Assembly: GCF_003012935.1 (NCBI RefSeq) | Contig: NZ_PUDR01000007.1 | Location: forward strand, 186,001 to 250,000 | Reading direction: 5' to 3' | Origin: Pannonibacter carbonis | GTDB lineage: Bacteria > Pseudomonadota > Alphaproteobacteria > Rhizobiales > Stappiaceae | DNA: 64,000 nucleotides | Shown here: piece after piece, positions 50,597-59,960 of the stretch | How the letters are laid out: each line of letters begins with the position of its first letter | How positions within the stretch are numbered: the stretch's first letter is position 1 | Notes under the pieces: model-generated | Database searches by the model: none | What the model was told of the DNA's origin: nothing | What the model saw: the letters and a program-made list of their open reading frames with translations, nothing else | Program-made: the position numbers and the translations under genes

Positions 50597-51552
50597 GCCT
50601 CGCCCTCGGACTGGCCGCCGACATCGGCGGAACCAACACGCGTCTTGCGCTGGTCGAAAACGGCCGCGTGCGCGAGGACACGATCGTGCGTTACAGCAAC
50701 GCCGATTACGAGACGCCGGAGGCGGCCATCGGTGCCTATCTGTCAGAGGCCGGAACGCCTCGCTGCGGCTCCGCGGTGCTGGCGATTGCCGCGCCGATTT
50801 CCGGAACGCGCATCGAGATGACCAATCACAACTGGGTCTTCGAGGCGGGCTCCCTCTCGCGTCTCCTCGGTGATGCCCGCGTGGAGTTCCTCAACGATTT
50901 CGAGGCGCTGGCCCATTCGCTGGAAAATCTCAACGAGGGCCGGCTCGTGCCGGTGCAGATCCCGGCCGAAAGCCCCCCGGCAAACGGGACTCGTGTGGTC
51001 GTTGGCGCGGGCACGGGCTTCAATGCAGCTGCGCTCTATCCTCCCCGCGACGGCGGCCGGGGCACGGTTGGAACCGGCGAATGCGGACACATGACCCTGC
51101 CGGTCGAAACGGCCCGGCACCTGTCCTTGCGCGACTACCTTGCCCGTGGCCGTGGCCGGGCGTCGGTGGAACGTGCGCTGTCCGGTTCGGGTCTGCGCGA
51201 AGTTTACGAATGGCATTGCCTTGAGGCCGGACAGTCGCCTGGTCCGCTGTCGCCGGCAGAGATCGCTGCGGCCGCGCGGGCCAGAACAGACCCGATCTCA
51301 GTTGCCACGGCGAGGGCCTGGATGGACATCCTCGGCCGGGTCGCCGGCGACATCGCGCTTGTGTTCATGGCCCTGGGCGGCGTCTATCTCACCGGCGGCG
51401 TTGCCCGCAGCCTGCAGCCGTTCCTGTCGGAGCCGGAGTTCCTCGCCGCCTTCCGCGCCAAGGGCCGGCAGACCGGATTGGTGTCCGCCATCCCGGTTTA
51501 TCTGCTCGATGACGACTTCGCCGCACTCGCCGGCTGCGCTGCACGCATGTAA
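50593..51552 (+). CDS. glk: glucokinase
   Basis: A 319-residue bacterial glucokinase (Glk family): phosphate-binding ADIGGTNTRLAL at 9-20, catalytic NDFEALAH near residue 100, GAGTGFNAA near 140 and GTGECGHM near 160. It converts glucose and ATP to glucose 6-phosphate. As the last gene of the operon it indicates that free glucose is produced by, or is itself, the transported sugar. An imperfect ten-base stem (51583-51592 with 51615-51624) follows and might act as a weak terminator. Confidence 0.85.
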   Translation: MSLALGLAADIGGTNTRLALVENGRVREDTIVRYSNADYETPEAAIGAYLSEAGTPRCGSAVLAIAAPISGTRIEMTNHNWVFEAGSLSRLLGDARVEFLNDFEALAHSLENLNEGRLVPVQIPAESPPANGTRVVVGAGTGFNAAALYPPRDGGRGTVGTGECGHMTLPVETARHLSLRDYLARGRGRASVERALSGSGLREVYEWHCLEAGQSPGPLSPAEIAAAARARTDPISVATARAWMDILGRVAGDIALVFMALGGVYLTGGVARSLQPFLSEPEFLAAFRAKGRQTGLVSAIPVYLLDDDFAALAGCAARM

Positions 51553-51645
51553 GGCAAGATCAAGGTCACACAATCTTCGGTAAGCCAGACAGAAATCGGC
51601 ACAACTTTCGAACCCTGCCTGGCTGTCATTGCCTAATTTCGTTGC

Positions 51646-51673
51646 TTGACTTCGAGCTGGGCATCATTACGCT
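51646..51673 (+). promoter_or_regulatory. predicted promoter of the amide operon leader
   Basis: TTGACT (51646-51651) and TACGCT (51668-51673) separated by 16 bases. Transcription would begin near 51680, so the RNA would start with the small hairpins and reach the leader terminator after about 30 nucleotides. Confidence 0.45.
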
Positions 51674-51707
51674 GGCAACAAATACCGGTATACCCGGATG
51701 GCATTTG

Positions 51708-51753
51708 CGCCCCGAAACCTCACCAGAACTGGTGTTGGTTCCGGGGCGTTTTT
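51708..51753 (+). terminator. leader terminator/attenuator of the amide operon
   Basis: An 11-of-12-pair outer stem (CGCCCCGAAACC with GGTTCCGGGGCG) encloses a perfect six-pair inner stem (CACCAG with CTGGTG) and is followed by GTTTTTC. It stands 18 bases before the amiC-like gene, inside the untranslated leader, so it can only serve to attenuate the operon. Upstream, GGC-ATTTGC-GCC (51700-51711) could form a hexaloop hairpin that uses the left arm of the terminator, and CCGG-TATAC-CCGG (51685-51697) a second one: the arrangement expected for an ANTAR target, though the loop bases do not match the A1/G4 consensus fully. Confidence 0.8.
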
Positions 51754-51771
51754 CGTTTCTGAGGGGAAACG

Positions 51772-52893
51772 ATGCGTCAGCGCTTCGAGATCGGCATCCT
51801 GTTTTCACGCTCCGGCGGCTACGTCCTCGTTTCGGACGCCTGCCGCGCTGGCGCCATGGCCGCCATTGCCGACATCAACGCCGACCCGGACTTCGGCATT
51901 GAACTTGTTCCCGTCGAGCGCGATCCGGGCGGCAGCACCGACCGCTATGCGCCCCTTTGCGAGGATATCTTCCGCTCGTCCTCGGCACGGCACGTCGTCG
52001 GCTGCGTCACCTCGTGGAGCCGCAAGGAGGTAATTCCCGTTCTGGAAAAGCACGGCGGCACACTCTGGTACGGCTGCCCCTATGAGGGCTATGAGGCGAG
52101 CGACCACGTCTTCTACACCCACGCCTGCCCCAACCAGCATCTGGTGCCCCTGCTTGGCTTTGCCGTTCCCCGGTTTGGTGCGCGCGGCTATCTGGTCGGC
52201 TCCAACTACATCTGGGGCTGGGAGATGAACCGCGTCGCCCGCGAGCTGCTGCGCGATGCCGGCGGCGAGGCGCTCGGCGAACGCTGCCTGGCCCTGGGCG
52301 ACGAGGACGTCAGCCGGCTGATTCAGGAGATCGAGGCGCTGCGACCCTCCTTCGTGCTCAACAACCTGATCGGCCCCTCGTCCTATGCCTTCCTGAAGGC
52401 CATGGCCGAACTAGGGCGGATCGATCCGGCCTTCCGTCCGGAGGTCTGCCCAGTGCTGTCCTGCAACCTGACGGAATGCGAGACGTCGCGGCTGGACGGG
52501 GCCGCCGACGGCCAGATTTCGGCCGGGCCCTATTTTGCCCGCCCGGCTGAACGGCTCGGCTGGCCCGCCTCCGGAACCAGCCGGTCTGCGACGTCTTTCG
52601 AAGCGGCCACCTACATGTCGGTGCGCATGCTGGCCGAAGGCATTCGCGCCACCGGCCGGGCCGATCCGGACGCCTCCGCCTTTGTCGGCCGTCCCGTTGC
52701 CTCGCCCTTCGGCATGGTCGAGATCGATCCGGTCACCCGCCATACCGCATTGCCGGTCATCATCGGGCGCATGCAGGGCAGCGATGTCGAGGCGCTGGAT
52801 GTGACAAGCCGCATCCTGCCGGACCCCTATCTCACCCGCTATGACCGGGCCCAGACGTTTCCCCGCCCCGCGCTGAAGGTGGTGATGTCATGA
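51772..52893 (+). CDS. amiC: AmiC-like amide sensor / ANTAR co-regulator
   Basis: A 373-residue periplasmic-binding-fold protein without a signal peptide, so it stays in the cytoplasm like AmiC of Pseudomonas, which binds amides and controls AmiR. Family words include SRSGGYVLVSDACRAGAMAAI near the start, GTLWYGCPYEGYEASDHVFYT at about 97-117 and NNLIGPSSYAFLKAM in the second lobe. GAGGGG precedes the ATG by seven bases. It overlaps the AmiR-like gene by four bases, as sensor and antiterminator must be balanced. A urea/short-chain-amide transporter-binding role (FmdD, UrtA) is less likely given the missing signal. Confidence 0.85.
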   Translation: MRQRFEIGILFSRSGGYVLVSDACRAGAMAAIADINADPDFGIELVPVERDPGGSTDRYAPLCEDIFRSSSARHVVGCVTSWSRKEVIPVLEKHGGTLWYGCPYEGYEASDHVFYTHACPNQHLVPLLGFAVPRFGARGYLVGSNYIWGWEMNRVARELLRDAGGEALGERCLALGDEDVSRLIQEIEALRPSFVLNNLIGPSSYAFLKAMAELGRIDPAFRPEVCPVLSCNLTECETSRLDGAADGQISAGPYFARPAERLGWPASGTSRSATSFEAATYMSVRMLAEGIRATGRADPDASAFVGRPVASPFGMVEIDPVTRHTALPVIIGRMQGSDVEALDVTSRILPDPYLTRYDRAQTFPRPALKVVMS

Positions 52894-53495
52894 GGCGCAG
52901 CTTCCGCATCCCCGATCTCGGCGGCGCCGAGGCCTATATCCTGCACCGGCCGCATCCGACAGTCGCTGCCATCGAGCGCCAGTTGAAGGTGATCGGCATT
53001 CGCACGATCGAGGCCTGGCCGGATCTGCCGCCAGTTGCGACAGCGGCTGACTTTGTCTTCTTTGACGCCGACCTTGGCCACGACGAGCAGTTCCCTTGGG
53101 GCGCTGGCCAGTCGCCCATGCCCCTGATCGCGCTGATCGGTTCCGAAGCGCCTGGCCGTGTCGAATGGGCGCTGTCGCAGAACGCCGACGCGCATCTGCT
53201 GAAGCCCGTTGGCAACGCCGGCGTCTATTCGGCGCTGCTGATCGCGCGCAACGCATTCGAGGCCCGCAAGGCGCTGGCGGCCGAGGTCGCTGACCTGCGC
53301 CAGCGCGTCGGCGAGCGCCGCAGCATTGTGCGCGCCGTCGGCATTCTCATCGCCCGCGGCACCAGCGAGGACCGTGCCTATGACCAGCTCCGCCATCTGG
53401 CGATGACCTGGCAGGTCAGCATGGAAGACGCCGCAGCCCGTATCGTTTCCTGGTCGGAAGAAGAAGATGTCACACAGTCCAACCGCTTCACCTGA
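52890..53495 (+). CDS. amiR: AmiR-like ANTAR-domain antiterminator
   Basis: A 201-residue protein with a degenerate receiver domain (about 1-120; the phosphorylation aspartate region is DFVFFDADLG), a coiled-coil linker (RKALAAEVADLRQRVGERRS) and a C-terminal ANTAR domain (about 135-195; IVRAVGILIARGTSEDRAYD then LRHLAMTWQVSMEDAAARIV). ANTAR proteins bind twin hairpins in nascent RNA and prevent terminator formation. The leader terminator upstream is the evident target. The next gene starts 29 bases before its stop. Confidence 0.88.
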   Translation: MRRSFRIPDLGGAEAYILHRPHPTVAAIERQLKVIGIRTIEAWPDLPPVATAADFVFFDADLGHDEQFPWGAGQSPMPLIALIGSEAPGRVEWALSQNADAHLLKPVGNAGVYSALLIARNAFEARKALAAEVADLRQRVGERRSIVRAVGILIARGTSEDRAYDQLRHLAMTWQVSMEDAAARIVSWSEEEDVTQSNRFT

Positions 53496-54372
53496 GACGG
53501 CTCCCGCAGCGCCGGCGCGCCGTCCTGGTGTGGTGGCCCGCCTTGCCCGCCGCCCGCTCGCCGTTGCAGGTCTTGCCTGTGTCGTGCTGATCGTGCTCGG
53601 CGCGGTGCTTGCGCCCTATGCCACGCCCTACTCCCCCGACGAGCAGATGTTCGACGGCCTGACGCTGGAGGGCTCGCCGCTGCCGCCGGATGCCCGTTTC
53701 TGGCTTGGCACGGACTTGCTCGGGCGCGATCTGCTGACGCGCATCCTTTACGGCGCGCGCACGTCGCTGGTGATCGGGCTCGTCGCCAATGGCATTGCGC
53801 TCACCATCGGCACGCTGGTTGGCGTCACCGCCGGCTATTTTGGCGGCTGGATCGGCAGCCTGCTGATGCGCTTCACCGACCTGATGATGGCCTTCCCGGC
53901 TCTGCTGCTCGCCATCTGTCTCGCCGCCGTGTTCCAGCCCAGCCTGTGGATCGTGGCGCTGGTCATCGCACTGGTGAACTGGGTGCAGACCGCGCGCATC
54001 ATCTACACCGAGACCAGTGCGCTGGCCCGGCGTGAGTTCATCGACGCCGAGCGCACGCTTGGTGCCTCGACCGCTCGCATCCTGTTCCGCCACATCCTGC
54101 CGCATCTGGTGCCCACGATCATCGTCTGGGGCACGCTCGGCATCTCCACCACGGTGCTGCTGGAAGCAACGCTCAGCTATCTCGGCATCGGCGTGCAGCC
54201 GCCAACCCCGTCCTGGGGCAACATCATCTTCGAGAACCAGACCTACTTCCAGACAGCTCCCTGGCTGGTGTTCTTCCCCGGCGCGGCCATCCTGATGCTG
54301 GCCCTTGGCTTCAACCTGGTCGGCGATGCCCTGCGCGACATCCTCGACCCGACCCAGCGGGGGCGTGACTGA
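53467..54372 (+). CDS. dipeptide-type ABC permease (DppC-like) of the amide operon
   Basis: A 301-residue six-helix permease with LGTDLLGRDLLTRILYGARTS at about 78-98 and the EAA loop EFIDAERTLGASTARILFRHILPHLVP. An alanine/proline-rich cytoplasmic N-terminus of 25 residues precedes the first helix. The start lies inside the amiR gene, so regulation and transport are translationally coupled. Confidence 0.85.
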   Translation: MSHSPTASPETAPAAPARRPGVVARLARRPLAVAGLACVVLIVLGAVLAPYATPYSPDEQMFDGLTLEGSPLPPDARFWLGTDLLGRDLLTRILYGARTSLVIGLVANGIALTIGTLVGVTAGYFGGWIGSLLMRFTDLMMAFPALLLAICLAAVFQPSLWIVALVIALVNWVQTARIIYTETSALARREFIDAERTLGASTARILFRHILPHLVPTIIVWGTLGISTTVLLEATLSYLGIGVQPPTPSWGNIIFENQTYFQTAPWLVFFPGAAILMLALGFNLVGDALRDILDPTQRGRD

Positions 54373-55292
54373 TGCTGACCTATCTCGCCCGCCGCCTGAT
54401 CCAGGCCGCGCTGATCCTGCTCGGTGTCTCGGTCATCACCTTCGCCCTGCTCTATCTGCTGCCCGCCGACCCGGTGCGCCAGATCGCCGGCCGCAGCGCA
54501 ACGGCCGAAACCGTTGAGAACATCCGCCGCCAGCTCGGGCTCGATCAGCCCTTCCTTGTCCAGTACTGGCGCTATCTCACCGGCCTGCTGCAGGGAGATC
54601 TCGGTCGGTCCTATCTGCAGCGCTCCGAGGTCAGCGAGCTGATCGCCGCACGCCTCCCCGCCAGCCTGCTGCTGATGGCCGGGGCCATCGTCTGCGAACT
54701 GCTGATCGGCCTTACCATGGGCCTGATCGCCGCCGTCCGGCGCGGCACGCCGCTGGACCAGGGGCTGATGATCGCGTCCTTTGTCGGCGTGTCGGCACCG
54801 CAGTTCGTCGTCGGCCTGCTGCTGCTGTACTTCTTTGCAGTTCAGCTCGGCTGGTTCCCAATTGGCGGCTACGGCACGTTCCAGCATCTCGTCCTGCCCT
54901 CGGTCGCCCTCGGCATCCTCGGCGCCGGCTGGTACTCGCGCATGATGCGGTCCTCGATGATCGACGTGCTGCGCCAGGACTATATCCGCACCGCAAGAGC
55001 AAAGGGCCTGTCGCGCCTGACGGTGCTGATGCGCCATGCCTTGCCGAACGCCATCCTGCCGGTGATCGCCATGATCGGCATCGACATCGGCATGTTCATG
55101 TCGGGCATCGTCGTCATCGAAAGCGTGTTCGGCTGGCCCGGCATCGGCCAGCTCGCCTGGCAGGCGATCCAGCGCGTCGACATCCCGATCATCATGGGGG
55201 TCACGCTGGTTTCGGCCTGCGCCATCGTCCTCGGCAATCTGCTCGCGGACCTCGTCACCCCCTTCATCGATCCCCGCATCCGGCTTCGCTGA
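54372..55292 (+). CDS. dipeptide-type ABC permease (DppB-like) of the amide operon
   Basis: A 306-residue DppB/OppB permease. The N-terminal ALLYLLPADPVRQIAGRSATAETVENIRRQLGLD-type periplasmic domain and the EAA loop DYIRTARAKGLSRLTVLMRHALPNAI are clear. It follows the DppC gene with a one-base TGATG overlap; the C-before-B order is inverted relative to the usual dpp layout. Confidence 0.85.
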   Translation: MLTYLARRLIQAALILLGVSVITFALLYLLPADPVRQIAGRSATAETVENIRRQLGLDQPFLVQYWRYLTGLLQGDLGRSYLQRSEVSELIAARLPASLLLMAGAIVCELLIGLTMGLIAAVRRGTPLDQGLMIASFVGVSAPQFVVGLLLLYFFAVQLGWFPIGGYGTFQHLVLPSVALGILGAGWYSRMMRSSMIDVLRQDYIRTARAKGLSRLTVLMRHALPNAILPVIAMIGIDIGMFMSGIVVIESVFGWPGIGQLAWQAIQRVDIPIIMGVTLVSACAIVLGNLLADLVTPFIDPRIRLR

Positions 55293-55324
55293 GCCGGGAC
55301 AAACAAAACCAGAGGAGACAGGGA

Positions 55325-56971
55325 ATGAAGCGATTTCTGAAATCAACCGTGGCCGGCGTGACACTTGCCGCGCTGATGTCGAGCCTGCCCGTTATGGCCG
55401 CCGAGACCGGCCTTGACCCGAACGCCAAGCAGGGCGGCGGCATCGTCATCACCTACAAGGACGACGTGGCAACGCTCGATCCGGCCATCGGGTACGACTG
55501 GCAGAACTGGTCGATGATCAAGAGCCTGTTCGATGGCCTGATGGACTATGAGCCGGGCACCACCAACCTGCGCCCCGGCCTTGCCGAAAGCTACGAAGCC
55601 ACAGCCGACGGCCTGACCTATACGTTCAAGCTGCGCGAGGGCGTGAAGTTCCACAATGGCCGCGTGATGACCGCCGAGGACGTCAAATATTCCCTCGACC
55701 GTGTGACCAACCCGAAGACGCAGAGCCCCGGTGCCGGTTTCTTCGGCTCCATCAAGGGCTATGACGCGATCTCGTCCGGCTCGGTCGAGACCCTTGAGGG
55801 CGTGACGGTTGTCGATCCGCAGACGGTGAAAATCGAGCTGAGCCGCCCGGATGCAACCTTCCTGCATGTCATGGCGCTGAACTTTGCCTCTGTGGTGGCC
55901 AAGGAAGCGGTGGACGCCGCCGGGGCTGACTTCGGACGCGCTCCAGTCGGCACGGGGGCCTTCAAACTTGCTGAATGGACACTCGGCCAGCGTGTCGTGT
56001 TCGAGCGCAACGCGGACTTCTGGCGTCAGGGTCTGCCCTATCTCGACCAGATCACCTTCGAGATCGGCCAGGAGCCGATTGTTGCCCTGTTGCGGCTGCA
56101 GAAGGGCGAAGTCGATGTGCCGGGTGACGGAATTCCGCCGGCCAAATTTACCGAGGTGATGGCTGATCCGGCGCAGAAGGCCCGTGTCATCGAAGGCGGC
56201 CAGTTACACACCGGCTACATCACCATGAACGTCGCCATCGCGCCTTTCGACAAGGTCGAGGTGCGCCAGGCGGTCAACATGGCGATCAACAAGCAGCGCA
56301 TCACCCAGATCATCAACAACCGCGCCGTTCCGGCCAACCAGCCGCTGCCCCCGTCCATGCCGGGCTATGACCCGTCCTACGAGGGCTATGCCTTCGATCA
56401 GGCCAAGGCCAAGGAACTGCTGGCCAGCGCCGGACTGAAGGACGGTTTCGAGACCGAGTTGTTCGTCATGAACACCGACCCGAACCCGCGTATCGCCCAG
56501 GCGATCCAGCAGGATCTGGCCGCCATCGGCATCAAGGCCTCGATCCAGTCGCTGGCCCAGGCCAACGTGATCGCGGCCGGCGGGGAAAAGGATCAGGCGC
56601 CGATGATCTGGTCCGGCGGCATGGCCTGGATCGCCGACTTCCCGGATCCGTCCAACTTCTACGGCCCGATCCTCGGCTGCGCCGGTGCGGTCCAGGGCGG
56701 CTGGAACTGGTCCTGGTACTGCAACGAGGATCTCGACAAGCTGGCCGCAGAGGCCGACTCGATGGCAGATCCCGCCAAGGCCGCAGAACGCAACGCCCTG
56801 TGGAGCCAGATCTACGGCAAGGTGATGGCCGATGCCCCCTGGGTTCCGGTGTTCAACGAACAGCGCTTCACGATGAAGTCGGAGCGCATGGGCGGCGCGG
56901 ATGCGCTCTACGTCGACCCGGTCTCGATCCCCGTCAACTACGACTATGTGTATGTGACCGATGTGCAGTAA
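55325..56971 (+). CDS. peptide/amide ABC importer binding protein (SBP_bac_5)
   Basis: A 548-residue periplasmic binding protein with a signal peptide (about 1-24, ending PVMAAE). Mature sequence shows the family motif near residue 95 (LTYTFKLREGVKFHNGRVMT, and AEDVKYSLDRV). The ligand is unknown; genetic linkage to a formamidase-type enzyme points to an amide-containing molecule. Its last bases contain the start of the amidase gene. Confidence 0.87.
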   Translation: MKRFLKSTVAGVTLAALMSSLPVMAAETGLDPNAKQGGGIVITYKDDVATLDPAIGYDWQNWSMIKSLFDGLMDYEPGTTNLRPGLAESYEATADGLTYTFKLREGVKFHNGRVMTAEDVKYSLDRVTNPKTQSPGAGFFGSIKGYDAISSGSVETLEGVTVVDPQTVKIELSRPDATFLHVMALNFASVVAKEAVDAAGADFGRAPVGTGAFKLAEWTLGQRVVFERNADFWRQGLPYLDQITFEIGQEPIVALLRLQKGEVDVPGDGIPPAKFTEVMADPAQKARVIEGGQLHTGYITMNVAIAPFDKVEVRQAVNMAINKQRITQIINNRAVPANQPLPPSMPGYDPSYEGYAFDQAKAKELLASAGLKDGFETELFVMNTDPNPRIAQAIQQDLAAIGIKASIQSLAQANVIAAGGEKDQAPMIWSGGMAWIADFPDPSNFYGPILGCAGAVQGGWNWSWYCNEDLDKLAAEADSMADPAKAAERNALWSQIYGKVMADAPWVPVFNEQRFTMKSERMGGADALYVDPVSIPVNYDYVYVTDVQ

Positions 56972-57905
56972 CTGCAACTACACCATCCATGGCGCGCAGC
57001 ATCACTTTGGCTGGGACAACTCGCTTGTCCCGGCCGCCCGCGTCGAACCGGGATCGACGATCCTGTTTCATTGCCATGACAGTTCGGCGGGCCAGCTTGG
57101 CCCGTCGAGCACCCTTGAAGACCTCGGCCGCCTCGACTTCGGCAAGATCAACCCGGTCTCCGGCCCCATCTTCGTCGAAGGGGCAGAACCGGGCGATGCG
57201 CTGAAGGTGACCATCGACAGCTTCAAGCCCTCCGGCTTCGGCTGGACCGCGAACATTCCCGGCTTCGGGCTGTTGGCGGACCAGTTCAAGGACCCGGCGC
57301 TGCATATCTGGACGTACAATCCGGATACGCTGGAGCCGGCGCTGTTCGGCAGCCATGGCCGGGTGCCGCTGAAGCCGTTCTGCGGCACCATCGGCAATGC
57401 ACCGGCAGAAGCTGGCCTCCACTCGGTCGTGCCCCCGCGCCGGGTCGGCGGCAATCTCGACATCCGCGATCTGGCGGCCGGTACCGAGCTGTATCTGCCG
57501 ATCGAAGTGGCCGGTGCGCTGTTCTCCGTCGGCGACACCCATGCAGCCCAAGGGGATGGCGAAGTCTGCGGAACCGCCATCGAAAGCCCGATGGACGTGG
57601 TGCTGAAGCTCGATCTGGTGAAAGGCGCCAACCTCAAGACGCCGCGCTTCACGACGCCGGGGCCGGTCACGCGTCACCTCGACGCCAAGGGCTATGAGGT
57701 GACGACCGGCATCGGCCCGGATCTCATGGAAGGCGCGAAGGCAGCGGTGTCGAACATGATCGACCTCCTGTCCGCCCGCTACAACATGAACCCGGTCGAC
57801 GCCTACATGCTGGTCTCGACCTGCGGCGACCTCAGGATCAGCGAGATCGTCGACATGCCGAACTGGGTCGTGTCGTTCTACTTCCCCCGGTGCGTGCTCG
57901 AATGA
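56961..57905 (+). CDS. FmdA/AmdA-family formamidase or acetamidase
   Basis: A 314-residue amidase of the FmdA_AmdA family, which hydrolyses formamide, acetamide or related amides to ammonia and acid. Typical words are HHFGWDNSLVPAARVEPG near the start, GPIFVEGAEPGDALKVTI at about 72-89, FCGTIGNAPA near 140 and the metal-pocket region SVGDTHAAQGDGEVCGTAIE near 192-211. All family-conserved acidic and histidine residues in that segment are present. The start overlaps the binding-protein stop and its stop overlaps the ATPase start, so it is embedded in the transporter operon. Confidence 0.87.
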   Translation: MCSNCNYTIHGAQHHFGWDNSLVPAARVEPGSTILFHCHDSSAGQLGPSSTLEDLGRLDFGKINPVSGPIFVEGAEPGDALKVTIDSFKPSGFGWTANIPGFGLLADQFKDPALHIWTYNPDTLEPALFGSHGRVPLKPFCGTIGNAPAEAGLHSVVPPRRVGGNLDIRDLAAGTELYLPIEVAGALFSVGDTHAAQGDGEVCGTAIESPMDVVLKLDLVKGANLKTPRFTTPGPVTRHLDAKGYEVTTGIGPDLMEGAKAAVSNMIDLLSARYNMNPVDAYMLVSTCGDLRISEIVDMPNWVVSFYFPRCVLE

Positions 57906-59719
57906 CCGCTCCGGCTCCCTCCAGCCTGTCCTCTGGCGCTCCGGCGTCAGAGGCATCCCCGGTCCCGGTACTCAGCCTGCGCAACCTGACCATCAGCGCC
58001 CGCAGTGCTGGTGGAATGCTCCCGCTGGTGAGCGACCTGAGCTTTGACCTTGCGCGCGGAGAAACCCTTTGCATCGCCGGGGAATCCGGGTCTGGCAAGT
58101 CTATGACATCGCTGGCGATCATGGGCCTGCTGCCGAAGCCGGCCGTGTCGATCACCGCCGGGTCCATCGCTTTCGGGACAACCGATCTTGCCACCGCACC
58201 GGAACGGGTGATGGAGCGGCTTCGCGGTGACCGGATCGCCATGATCTTCCAGGAGCCGATGACCTCGCTCAACCCGGTCCTGACCATCGGCCGGCAGCTG
58301 ACCGAAGCCATCGAGACCCATACGGACCTGTCCCGCGGGGCAGCGCGGATACGGGCGGTCGAGGCGCTGTCTGCCGTTCGCATTCCCCAGGCCGAGCGGC
58401 GCCTCAGCCAGTATCCGCATGAATTGTCCGGCGGCATGCGCCAGCGCGTCATGATCGCCATGGCGCTGGCCCTACGCCCCGATGTTCTCATCGCCGACGA
58501 GCCGACAACGGCGCTGGATGTCACCGTGCAAGGCGAAATTCTCGAACTCCTGCGCGATCTGAAACGCGACTTCGGCACCAGCATCATCCTGATCACCCAT
58601 GACATGGGCGTCGTTGCCGAAATGGCCGACCGCGTCATCATCATGCAGCATGGCAAAATGGTTGAAACCGGGGCAACGGCCGACCTGTTTGCCACTCCAA
58701 AGGCCGACTATACAAGAGCGTTGCTGGCCGCCGTGCCGCGCATGGGCGCTGGGCAAGCGGCAGCTGCGGCCGCCGGCCTTCCGGTTCAGCCCACCACACC
58801 GCAGCCCCCTTTGCTGGTCGTGGAAGACCTGAAGGTAGGGTTTGATCTGAAGGGCGGCCTGCTGGGGCGCAAGACCCACCGTGTGCATGCGGTGGAAGGC
58901 GTCAGCTTCACGATCCGGCGCGGCGAAACCTTCTCCCTCGTCGGCGAATCCGGCTGCGGCAAGTCGACGATTGCCAAGGCGCTGACCGGGCTCGTCCCCT
59001 TCGAGGGCAAGGTCACGCTGGACGGCGAACGCATCGACGGCTTGAGCGGTGCGGCACGAAAGGCCGTGCAGCGCGACATCCAGATGATCTTCCAGGACCC
59101 CTATGCCTCGCTCGATCCGCGCATGCGCGTGGGCGATCTGGTGGCCGAACCGATGCTGATCCACGGCATTGGCACGGCGCGCGAGCGGCAGGACATGGTG
59201 GCGCACCTGTTCGAGCGGGTCGGCCTCGACCCGTCTCATGCGGAGCGCTACCCGCATGAATTTTCCGGCGGCCAACGCCAGCGCATCTGCATCGCCCGGG
59301 CTCTGTCGCTGAAGCCGAAGCTGATCATTGCCGACGAGAGCATTGCCGCCCTCGATGTCTCGGTCCAGGCCAAGGTGCTGCAGCTGCTGAAGGATCTGCA
59401 GGACGAGTTCCACCTGTCCTATCTGTTCATTTCCCATGACATGGCTGTCGTGGAGAACATCTCGGACCGCCTTGCCGTGATGTATCTCGGCCAGATGATG
59501 GAAACCGGCAGCCGGGACCAGGTGTTCTCAAGCCCGCACCACCCCTACACCCAGCGCCTGATTGCCGCCGTGCCGCAGCCTGATCCGGCCGCCAAGCGGC
59601 ATGCCTTCCCGCGTCTGGCAGGGGAAATCCCGAGCCCGGTCTATCCGGTTGGCCAAGGCCCGAAACGGCTGGCGCTCCTGGACATTGGCGCGGGTCACAT
59701 GGTGGCCAGCCGGGAGTGA
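57902..59719 (+). CDS. fused double ATPase of the amide operon importer (DppD-DppF fusion)
   Basis: A 605-residue protein with two nucleotide-binding domains. The first has Walker [10 protein letters not shown], signature LSGGMRQRV and Walker [12 protein letters not shown]; the second has [18 protein letters not shown] and [12 protein letters not shown]. The second signature begins with F instead of L and the second Walker B ends in ES rather than EP, both seen in functional relatives. The C-terminal [14 protein letters not shown] region is the usual DppD/F tail, but the cluster cysteines often seen there are absent. Confidence 0.87.
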   Translation: MTAPAPSSLSSGAPASEASPVPVLSLRNLTISARSAGGMLPLVSDLSFDLARGETLCIAGESGSGKSMTSLAIMGLLPKPAVSITAGSIAFGTTDLATAPERVMERLRGDRIAMIFQEPMTSLNPVLTIGRQLTEAIETHTDLSRGAARIRAVEALSAVRIPQAERRLSQYPHELSGGMRQRVMIAMALALRPDVLIADEPTTALDVTVQGEILELLRDLKRDFGTSIILITHDMGVVAEMADRVIIMQHGKMVETGATADLFATPKADYTRALLAAVPRMGAGQAAAAAAGLPVQPTTPQPPLLVVEDLKVGFDLKGGLLGRKTHRVHAVEGVSFTIRRGETFSLVGESGCGKSTIAKALTGLVPFEGKVTLDGERIDGLSGAARKAVQRDIQMIFQDPYASLDPRMRVGDLVAEPMLIHGIGTARERQDMVAHLFERVGLDPSHAERYPHEFSGGQRQRICIARALSLKPKLIIADESIAALDVSVQAKVLQLLKDLQDEFHLSYLFISHDMAVVENISDRLAVMYLGQMMETGSRDQVFSSPHHPYTQRLIAAVPQPDPAAKRHAFPRLAGEIPSPVYPVGQGPKRLALLDIGAGHMVASRE

Positions 59720-59746
59720 CTGCGTGTCGCCCGGCCGTTTGTCCCA

Positions 59747-59777
59747 CTCCTGCGGCGTTTTATGACCGCCGCAGGAG
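59747..59777. terminator. terminator hairpin after the amide operon
   Basis: A perfect 11-base-pair stem (CTCCTGCGGCG with CGCCGCAGGAG) with a nine-base T-rich loop, 28 bases after the ATPase stop. It has no downstream T-run but is the only strong structure between the two operons. Confidence 0.55.
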
Positions 59778-59812
59778 ACCACATCGGACCGTACAAAAAT
59801 AATTAATAATTC

Positions 59813-59848
59813 TTTACAACGTCGGAGTGTTGGAATTTAATATTCCAA
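59813..59848 (+). promoter_or_regulatory. promoter and operator palindrome of the HAD-sugar ABC operon
   Basis: TTTACA (59813-59818) and a TTTAATAT-like -10 starting at 59836 give a 17-base spacing. The -10 lies inside a perfect inverted repeat TTGGAAT-N5-ATTCCAA (59830-59848), a layout expected for a repressor of the RpiR or LacI/GntR kind. No regulator gene is visible in this part of the window; it may lie beyond the right edge. The rest of the 59778-59960 gap is empty. Confidence 0.5.
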
Positions 59849-59960
59849 ACTGGATCGACGGACGGCAGGACTGCCGCCGCGAACCAGCCTGAGACCAACG
59901 ACCGGAAAGGCATGGACCTGACTGGCGTTGCCGGGGGAGCCGGGTTGGGAGAAGCGGGAG

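Noticed and set aside
51772-52893. AmiC-like gene read as an exported urea or branched-chain amino acid binding protein
   Set aside because: There is no signal peptide, and the gene is fused by overlap to an ANTAR regulator behind a leader terminator, which fits a cytoplasmic sensor.
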